The notes beneath the pieces are model-generated. The model was not told where the DNA came from and made no database searches. It worked only from the letters and a program-made list of their open reading frames with translations. Below, piece by piece: positions 41,615 to 48,395 of a stretch of 50,315 nt of DNA. Source of the DNA: Gammaproteobacteria bacterium (GTDB taxonomy: Bacteria; Pseudomonadota; Gammaproteobacteria; Steroidobacterales; Steroidobacteraceae); assembly GCA_030037905.1 (NCBI GenBank), contig JASHPX010000315.1, positions 1-50,315 on the forward strand. Direction: 5' to 3'. Position 1 is the first letter of the stretch. Each line of letters starts with the position of its first letter. The position numbers and the translations under genes are program-made.

Positions 41615-42631
41615 CTACAGAACGCGCTGAAATGCTCCGGTCCCGGCGGAGCCGATGCGCTCGCCGGCCATGCGAGCCCCGCCGGGCGCGCGCAGATCGC
41701 AGTCGAACAGAATGTCGTCGCCGCTGCGGTACACCCGGTGGCGTACGCGCAGGCAGTCGCGCAGACGAGCCTGTGCGGGCAGGCGTACGCCGGGACGGCC
41801 ATCGCCGATCAGCACCGGTGCGACCGCGATATGCAGGCGATCGACCAGGCCGGCGCGAAGAAAAGAAGATACGGTGACGCCGCCGCCCTCGATGAGCACG
41901 CGGTGATAGCCGCGCATCCGCAGCGAGCGCATCAGCTCGAAAAGATTCAGCCCCTCGCCGTCCGCGGCGACTTCGAGGATCTCCTCGCCGGGCGCCTGCA
42001 GCGGCGCCACCTTGCCGGCCGCGCACACCCGCAGGGTGCGCGCCTCGCGGTCACTGAATACCGAGAGCGCGGCAGATAGACGACCGGTGGGATCGAGCAC
42101 GATGCGCGCGGGATTGCTGCCCGCAACCAGGCGGGTCGTCAGACGCGGATTGTCGGTGCTGACGGTGCCCGCGCCGACCACCACGGCGTCGCAGAGCGCG
42201 CGTAGCCGGTGCAGATGCAGGATGTTCTCCGGTCCGGTCACGAAGACCGAATCCCCCGAGGGGGTCGCGATGAAGCCATCCAGGCTCTGCCCGAGGTGCG
42301 CCACCGCGATCGGCCGCTGTGCCGTGGCGCTGCAGATCGGCAGATACAGGTCCAGCAGGGAGGCCGCAGCTCCCCGGGCGCCAAAGGCCTGCCAGCCATG
42401 GTGGGGGTTCCAGAGAAGATCGGCACCGATCACTCCCGATTCGAGGGGATGCAGGCACCCGCCCTCGCCGAGCTGAAAACGGGCAGGGCGCTCGTGATCG
42501 AAGCGGCCGATCGCCCGGGCTGCCGCATAGGCGAGCGTCCAGGCGCGTTGCTCGGCAGGATCGCTCGTAGCCGCGCCGCTCAGCGGCCGGCTGCGGGCAG
42601 GCGCATAGTACGATTCAGCCTGGTAGCTCAA
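41615..42631 (-). CDS. RibD C-terminal-type reductase with an unrelated N-terminal part
   Basis: A 338-residue protein. Residues 105-320 form the RibD_C/DHFR-like reductase: AHLGQSLDGFIA at 111-121, VVVGAGTVSTDNPRLT at 150-165, and VLIEGGGVTVSSFL at 245-257 for NADPH and substrate. The cytidine-deaminase half of full RibD is absent; the first 100 residues instead hold a Trp/His-containing segment (LLWNPHHGWQAFG). In riboflavin synthesis this domain reduces the ribosyl side chain of a pyrimidine. Here it probably works with the pterin-synthase-like and MDR enzymes nearby. Confidence 0.87.
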   Translation of the reverse strand: MSYQAESYYAPARSRPLSGAATSDPAEQRAWTLAYAAARAIGRFDHERPARFQLGEGGCLHPLESGVIGADLLWNPHHGWQAFGARGAAASLLDLYLPICSATAQRPIAVAHLGQSLDGFIATPSGDSVFVTGPENILHLHRLRALCDAVVVGAGTVSTDNPRLTTRLVAGSNPARIVLDPTGRLSAALSVFSDREARTLRVCAAGKVAPLQAPGEEILEVAADGEGLNLFELMRSLRMRGYHRVLIEGGGVTVSSFLRAGLVDRLHIAVAPVLIGDGRPGVRLPAQARLRDCLRVRHRVYRSGDDILFDCDLRAPGGARMAGERIGSAGTGAFQRVL

Positions 42632-42731
42632 GGCATCCTTCCCCCGCCAGGGATTGCTCCGCGCCCGCGCGACTGCGCGGGTCGTAATTTATCAAAGGGG
42701 ACGGCAAACAGCGACTCGGCGGCTTCGCCAG

Positions 42732-44399
42732 TCAGAACGCTGCGTCCCGTGGCGCTCGTGAGAAGTCCAGTCCGTCGAGCAGGTGGTAGGCGCTCGCGTC
42801 GACCGGGTTGAGGGGCTCGAGCCCGAATCGCGCTTCGATCAGCGCGAGTACTCCCGTGGTGTCCACGACGCGGTGATCCACGTAGCCGCGACGTGCCCGG
42901 GGGCTGATCAACAGCGCCGGTATCCGCGTGCCGCAACCGTATGCGTCGCGGGACGGTGGAGCGACGTGATCCCAGAAGCCCCCACCCTCGTCGTAAGTGA
43001 TGAGCACCAGGCTGCGCGCCCAGAAGCGGCTGGCGGCCAGCCCCCGCAGGATGCCCATGACCCATTGCTCGCCCCAGCGCGGCGCCGAGTCGGCCGGATG
43101 CTCGTCATGGCTGCCGGTAGCCTTCAGGAAGCACACCTGCGGCAGAGCTGCGCCACGCAGGTCCGCGAAGAAGTCATCGCTATCGCGAATATGACCTCGC
43201 CTGACGTTATCGAACCAGCTCGGGTAGTACTGGAACGGGTTGTGATGCGGCACGTACCCTTCGGGAGTATCGATCACCACCGAGCCGTCGCCCGGGCCGA
43301 ACGCCGTCTTCAATGCCCAGGGCTTCACGGTGTTCCAGGCTTCGTTGTACCACGCCCAGGAAACCCCGGCCGCATCGAGCCGCATACCGATGTTCGGATA
43401 GGTCTGCTCGGCGGGCAGCGGGCTCTGATCGAGCGATGCCATGAAGCTTTCGGTCGGTCCATTCACCGGCGCCAGATCGTTGATCAGGATCCCGTGCGCA
43501 TCGTAGGGCGCATCGAGCGGCGGCGGACCCGCGGCGCGGCGCGCAGCCTTCCTCGGCAGGCGCTCAGCGCGGCGGCAGGATCGCGCCGCCGCCAGATACA
43601 GCGCGTTGCCGGTCGAGCCGCCCGTCATCGCCTGAAAGAAATGATCGAACAGCACGTATTCGTCGGCGAGGCGGTGATAGTCGGGCAGATCCTCGCGCCG
43701 ATAGAAGCCGAGCACCGCGCCGGAGGGCGAAGCGTCGGCGAGCAGGCGCTGCATCGCGTTGTGCACCCGCCCCTTGTCGAAGAACTCATGCTTGGCCGAG
43801 TCGGCAAGCGCCACGAAGTGGTCCATGCGCCCGGCATTGATCTGCGCGGTCATGCGATTGAAGGCGTGCGCAGGATCGAAGGGCAGATTGTCGTCCGCCG
43901 GAATGTGGGATGCCATGTGAAACGGGCGGTTTGGAACCGGCCCGCGCGCAAAGCCGGGAACGCGGTACGGCATGGGAAGGAACTGATAGGGCACACCGGC
44001 GGCGTTCTTCTGTAGGCCATCGAAGCGCACATCGATGCGTCCATCAGCGTCCAGCAGCCCTTCGATCACCGCGCCGCCGGCTTGGCCATCGCCAGCCGGG
44101 CGGCCGCCTCCGCTCTGGCCACCGCCGCTCTGGCCATCGCCAGGTTGATACGCGCCGAAGTAGTGATCGAAGCTGCGATTCTCCTGAAAGATCACCACGA
44201 TGTGATCGATGTTGTCGCGCAGGCCGAGTACCTGTCGTGGCAGCGCCGCGGGTGCGCTGGCGGCCACCGCGGTGGTAGTCGGTCCCGCCGCTGGCTCAGC
44301 GGCAGCCGGCTCGGCCGCACGCGCACCCACCAGCGCAGCGCCACCGGCCGCCGCCACGGACCTGAGGAACGTGCGGCGCGCGGGTCGAAAGATTGCCAC
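42732..44399 (-). CDS. Tat-exported phosphoesterase (phospholipase C/acid phosphatase family)
   Basis: The 555-residue product starts at a GTG at 44399, placing a twin-arginine signal at residues 8-13 (RRTFLR) before a hydrophobic AAAGGAALVG stretch. The catalytic signature ENRSFDHYFG lies at 73-82, and SHDEHPAD and ITYDEGGGFWDHV carry further metal ligands. This is the pattern of bacterial phospholipases C and AcpA-type acid phosphatases. A Gly-rich insertion of about 24 residues (86-109) breaks the domain, as does an Arg-rich one near 275-295. It lies 34 bases after the PQQ-type gene and is likely co-transcribed. Confidence 0.85.
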   Translation of the reverse strand: MAIFRPARRTFLRSVAAAGGAALVGARAAEPAAAEPAAGPTTTAVAASAPAALPRQVLGLRDNIDHIVVIFQENRSFDHYFGAYQPGDGQSGGGQSGGGRPAGDGQAGGAVIEGLLDADGRIDVRFDGLQKNAAGVPYQFLPMPYRVPGFARGPVPNRPFHMASHIPADDNLPFDPAHAFNRMTAQINAGRMDHFVALADSAKHEFFDKGRVHNAMQRLLADASPSGAVLGFYRREDLPDYHRLADEYVLFDHFFQAMTGGSTGNALYLAAARSCRRAERLPRKAARRAAGPPPLDAPYDAHGILINDLAPVNGPTESFMASLDQSPLPAEQTYPNIGMRLDAAGVSWAWYNEAWNTVKPWALKTAFGPGDGSVVIDTPEGYVPHHNPFQYYPSWFDNVRRGHIRDSDDFFADLRGAALPQVCFLKATGSHDEHPADSAPRWGEQWVMGILRGLAASRFWARSLVLITYDEGGGFWDHVAPPSRDAYGCGTRIPALLISPRARRGYVDHRVVDTTGVLALIEARFGLEPLNPVDASAYHLLDGLDFSRAPRDAAF

Positions 44400-44433
44400 G
44401 GTGCACGAGGCTTGCGAGCGCGATCGCGGAAAG

Positions 44434-46077
44434 CTAGGGCAGCCCGTAGACCAGGATGCGGCCGTTGCGTGCCGCCCCTGGCCATACCTGCGAATGCATA
44501 CCGGCTGCGACGGCCACCAGCTGACGTGCGCCGACCTGATAGCTGACGATGCCACCGCCGATGGACTGTCCGGTGTCGTTCTTCCAGAGGACATGGCCGG
44601 TGCGCTGGTCCAGCGCATAGATCGTGCCACCCAGATCGGCGGCAAACACGAGACCTCCGGCGGTGGGGGTCACGCCCGCGAGCATCGGATGCGGCGCGTG
44701 GAACTTCCAGCGCACCGTGCCGTTCTCGGCATTGAATGCGGTGACCCAGCCTCGCGCCCCGCTGGCCGGGTCTTCCATCCTGGGCAGTGGTGTCGCGGTG
44801 GCAAACCAGATCACCCCTGCCGGCGGCACCTTCAAGGGCCGCTGCAGCCGCACGCTCACACACCAATCCACCGCCCCGACCAATATCGAATCGGTCAGGG
44901 GACTATAGGCCGCTCCGTTCCACTCGGAGCCACCCGTGATGCCCGGACAGAAGTGCACCGTGCGATCGCTCGAGAGCGGCACGTGCACGTTGCTGCGCGT
45001 GGTCGTGGGTGTCTGCGAGAGCAGCGGGATCACCGGCACTGCATCCTCCGGCGTCGCCGCGGATGCCGACCCGCCCGCGGATGCCGATGCGCCCACCGAG
45101 GAGCGATCCAGGATGGACAGCAGGCCGTCCTTGTTGGCCGAGGCGATGATCTCGCGTCCGCTGCGCGTGGTCGCCAGGGCCGGCGGGCTGTCCACGTCCC
45201 AGTCGTGATCGTCGTGACGAACGAGTTGGTTGTATCCCAGCATGCGGCCGGAGGCCGCATCGAGCGCAATCACCGAGTCCGAATAGAGATTGTCGCCGGT
45301 CCTGTCCAGAGAGTCGAAATCGGGTGCCGGGTTGCCGGCCGGCACGTACAGGATCCCCTTGGCCCGATCGAGCGTGAAGGAGGTCCAGAATGCGCCGCCG
45401 GTGATCGGTAGATTGGGGTTCGTCCAGGTCCGGCGCGCCGCCGGGGACACCACGTCGAACTTCCACAGCAGGTGTCCGTCATGGGCATCGAATGCGTACA
45501 CGTGTCCAGTCACACCGACGTTATCCCCGCCTGCGTTGCCGACATAGACGCGTCCGTCCGCGGCGATGGGGGCCATCGGAATCGAGACGCCCGGTGTCCC
45601 TGCGGCGTCGATGGCCTGATCCCAGATCTGATGACCATCGGAGGCGGCGAGCGCGATCAGGTGACCGTCCGGAGTGCCCCGAAACAGCATGCCGTCGAGG
45701 TAGGCGAAACCACGACTGGCGCCGAGCCCGCTTGGCTTCGCGAGGGGGCGATGCTGCATCCACTTGAGCTGACAAGTGGCGGCATCGATCGCATAGGAGT
45801 TCTGCTCCGTCGTGAAGTACATCGTGCCGTCGACGACGATGGGGCCGGTCTGAAATGCATTGATCTCGGGGAGCTGATAGGTGCAGACGGGCTCGAGATT
45901 GCCTACGTTGGCGCGCGTGATCCGCGCGAGCGGCGAGTAGCGATCCCCGGCGACCGTGCGGTTGTAGGCAGGCCAATCGGCCGGCCGGACCCGTTCCGCC
46001 TGCTGCGCGAGAGAGGACGACGCCAGCCCGACGCCAAGGATCCCCACGATGACGGGTACGAAGTGTCGTTCGACCAT
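44434..46077 (-). CDS. Exported PQQ-dependent dehydrogenase-like beta-propeller
   Basis: The 547-residue product starts at the ATG at 46077 with a signal peptide ending near SSLAQQAE. The mature protein opens DWPAYNRTVAGDRYSPLARIT, the usual start of PQQ-dependent alcohol/sugar dehydrogenases. Propeller W-motifs follow (GHLLWKFDV, GTVRWKFHAPHP, GHVLWKND) as does GNPAPDFDSLDRTGDNLYSDSV. No c-type haem motif and no vicinal Cys pair were seen. It probably oxidises an alcohol or sugar in the periplasm, or is a structural relative. It sits between a beta-helix gene and a phosphoesterase gene. Confidence 0.85.
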   Translation of the reverse strand: MVERHFVPVIVGILGVGLASSSLAQQAERVRPADWPAYNRTVAGDRYSPLARITRANVGNLEPVCTYQLPEINAFQTGPIVVDGTMYFTTEQNSYAIDAATCQLKWMQHRPLAKPSGLGASRGFAYLDGMLFRGTPDGHLIALAASDGHQIWDQAIDAAGTPGVSIPMAPIAADGRVYVGNAGGDNVGVTGHVYAFDAHDGHLLWKFDVVSPAARRTWTNPNLPITGGAFWTSFTLDRAKGILYVPAGNPAPDFDSLDRTGDNLYSDSVIALDAASGRMLGYNQLVRHDDHDWDVDSPPALATTRSGREIIASANKDGLLSILDRSSVGASASAGGSASAATPEDAVPVIPLLSQTPTTTRSNVHVPLSSDRTVHFCPGITGGSEWNGAAYSPLTDSILVGAVDWCVSVRLQRPLKVPPAGVIWFATATPLPRMEDPASGARGWVTAFNAENGTVRWKFHAPHPMLAGVTPTAGGLVFAADLGGTIYALDQRTGHVLWKNDTGQSIGGGIVSYQVGARQLVAVAAGMHSQVWPGAARNGRILVYGLP

Positions 46078-46129
46078 GGTCGTGCCCCCAACGCTATAGG
46101 CCGCTCCGCCGAGCCGGCATGATAGCGTG

Positions 46130-48214
46130 TTATTTCCCCAGTGGGGGCCCGCGCTCGGAGCGCGGTGCGTCGGGACCCGGCATGCCGACGGGCCAGGAGC
46201 TCGGTCCATAGTGCGGCACGGGCACCCCGAGCTGGTAGGCGCCCAGATCCGGGGCCTTGCCGGTGAAACCATCGGTGATCGTGGGCAATACGACACCCGC
46301 AGCGCTCGCAGCCGAGCCCGGCTTCAAGCGAAAGTCGAAGTCTTCCGGACTGTAGAGACGCTGCGGGTCGGTCTTATCGGGGATCCTGACGTTCTGAAAA
46401 ACGTCGAAGTCCACGAGCCGGCTGTGCCGGTCCTGCCCGGTCGCCGCGCTGTAGTCCTGCAGGGTCGCAAAGCGGCGCACCTGCGGCTTACCCTCGTAGT
46501 CGGCGCGCACGTCGAAGGGCGGCGAGTCCCACTCGAAGGCGTACGCAGCGCCGGGATTGGGGCGAAAGCCGTTGTAGTCCGAGCTGGAATAGTTGGTGTA
46601 GGTGCTCAGCGCCAGCGCGGCAGTGCCCCAGCCGTCGCCGAGAATCAGGTTGTTGAGGAAGTGCACGTTCGAGGCCGGCCCGAAGAAACGGATCTGCCCG
46701 ACGAATGTGTTCTGGTAAACCAGCACGCCGGCCGGAGTATCGACCAGCTTCAGATAGCCGCCGGTCGTCCCGTCGTAGATGAGATTCTGATAGAAATAGA
46801 CCGGACCCCCGAAGATCGGCTGGGCGCTGAGCGCCCCGCCCGCGGAATTGAAGCAGCGGTTGCGGAACACGCGGATGTTGTGTGCGCCGCCATCGGCTTC
46901 GATGCAGTTGTCCGCCATGTTGTAGAAATCGTTGCCATAGATGTCGATGGAGACCGGCACGCGCTCGCGCAGCTCGTTCGGGGTGCCGTCGGGGTCACCG
47001 TAGGTGTCCACATCGATGCCGTCGTGCCAGTTGGCGACGTAGTTGTGCGCGATCACGTGGCCCTGGCCGTAGACCTTGATCGCGTATTCCGAGGTGATCA
47101 GCGAGGGATAGCCCGGAAACTTCGCCCACACCTGCGGCGTGAACCAGCTCTGCAGCTTCTGCGGGTTGTGACGGCCGATGAACACGTTGTCGGCGATGTA
47201 GAAGTCCTTCGATCCCGACCAGCCCGCCTCCACCACGCGGCCGACGTTGTACACGAGGCTGTGCTCGAGCGTGAAGCCACTCGAGCTGGCGATGTCCTTG
47301 ATGCCGAGCTTGAAGGCCACCTGCGTGTTGCGGACCGTGATGCCCTCGAAATAATTGTAGTTCCCACCCATCAGGTTGAAGAGATTGTCGCAGCCGTCGC
47401 CGTCGAAGATGACCTCGCCGTCGCCGGCGGCCTTGATCACGATCGGCTTGTCGGGGGTACCGCTCTGCGTGAGGTAGTAGGTACCGTCGAACGGGGTGCC
47501 GAGGGAGGGGACCTTGCCGGTGAAGTCGTCATAGACGAAGCGGCTGTCCTCGTAGAGGCCGGCATGCACCAGGATCGTATCGCCCGGCTGGACGCGGGGG
47601 GGCATCTCGCGCGAGTGATCGGACTCATCGGAGCCCAGGTAGTAGGCGGCGAGGAGCCCGATGAAGGCCGGCTGCTGCTCGGGGCCCTTGTAGCCGAACG
47701 GATAAACGTTGTAGACCGCCCCGCCGGCCGCGGGCTGCGGCTCCGAACGCGTGCGCACGGTGACGATGCGCACGCGAGCGCCGTGCACGCCGTCCGGATC
47801 GGAGAGCACGAAGCGGCACTGGTACACGGTTCCCGGCTCGAGATCCAGGATGCTGCCGGCGAACATGTCGGGCGCGACATAGTGATTGTAGTGATGGCCA
47901 CCGCCGTTGCGGGCCACGCCGCCGCTCACCTGTTCGCCCTGCAGTCGAAACAGCGGCAGCGCCGGGTGCCAGTCGCGCTCACCCTGCTTGCGATACCAGA
48001 CGTTGACCACCGCGTTGCGGTTATCGTCACCGGAGATGCGCCACTCGAAGCCGAGCGATACCAAGGTGGCGGGCTCGACCCAGAAGTCACCGGCGGTCGT
48101 CGCGTTCCGGATCCGCGTGTTCTGGGCCTGCGTGTTCTGAGCCTGCGCGAGCGCCGGCGCCGAAGCCAGCGCCAGCAGGGGCAACACGCAAACGAGCGCG
48201 AGGCGGTCGAACAT
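46130..48214 (-). CDS. Exported right-handed parallel beta-helix protein
   Basis: A 694-residue protein with a signal peptide (1-24, ending APALAQAQ) and a short duplicated QAQNT motif. Residues 200-600 have the regular turns of a parallel beta-helix, with coils such as FEGITVRNTQVAFKL, DFYIADNVFIGRH, VPVSIDIYGNDFYNMADNCIEADG and RVFRNRCFNSAGG. Such folds are typical of polysaccharide lyases and glycan-binding enzymes. I see no conserved catalytic set that would name the family. It is the first gene of a three-gene run of exported proteins (52- and 34-base gaps). Confidence 0.82.
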   Translation of the reverse strand: MFDRLALVCVLPLLALASAPALAQAQNTQAQNTRIRNATTAGDFWVEPATLVSLGFEWRISGDDNRNAVVNVWYRKQGERDWHPALPLFRLQGEQVSGGVARNGGGHHYNHYVAPDMFAGSILDLEPGTVYQCRFVLSDPDGVHGARVRIVTVRTRSEPQPAAGGAVYNVYPFGYKGPEQQPAFIGLLAAYYLGSDESDHSREMPPRVQPGDTILVHAGLYEDSRFVYDDFTGKVPSLGTPFDGTYYLTQSGTPDKPIVIKAAGDGEVIFDGDGCDNLFNLMGGNYNYFEGITVRNTQVAFKLGIKDIASSSGFTLEHSLVYNVGRVVEAGWSGSKDFYIADNVFIGRHNPQKLQSWFTPQVWAKFPGYPSLITSEYAIKVYGQGHVIAHNYVANWHDGIDVDTYGDPDGTPNELRERVPVSIDIYGNDFYNMADNCIEADGGAHNIRVFRNRCFNSAGGALSAQPIFGGPVYFYQNLIYDGTTGGYLKLVDTPAGVLVYQNTFVGQIRFFGPASNVHFLNNLILGDGWGTAALALSTYTNYSSSDYNGFRPNPGAAYAFEWDSPPFDVRADYEGKPQVRRFATLQDYSAATGQDRHSRLVDFDVFQNVRIPDKTDPQRLYSPEDFDFRLKPGSAASAAGVVLPTITDGFTGKAPDLGAYQLGVPVPHYGPSSWPVGMPGPDAPRSERGPPLGK

Positions 48215-48395
48215 ACGATGGCTCCCTTCCTAATCGCGCCTTATACCAGAATCCCGCTCATCGGCACCTCGCCTCCAGCGGGCGGCCACGGCAGCTCCCA
48301 GCTGCAGGGCGGCTGTTCGTGTGCGCCGGCGAACATCTGAAATCAGGCGCATAATTGCAACGGTAAGCCTCATAAGAATCATGGGAGGGGTCGTG
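48215..48395. other. Divergent intergenic region
   Basis: About 180 bases between the divergent beta-helix and S9-like genes. It must hold both promoters. GGAGGGG at 48384-48390 is the ribosome binding site of the S9-like gene. I could not assign -35/-10 boxes with confidence. Confidence 0.5.

Noticed and set aside
42783-44015. 410-codon plus-strand frame opposite the Tat phosphoesterase
   Set aside because: Shadow of a gene with a clear twin-arginine signal and catalytic motifs.
46127-48340. 737-codon open frame on the plus strand
   Set aside because: It is antisense to the beta-helix gene, which has a signal peptide and regular coil motifs. Long antisense frames are expected in GC-rich DNA, and the product is a Val/Arg/His-rich shadow without domains.
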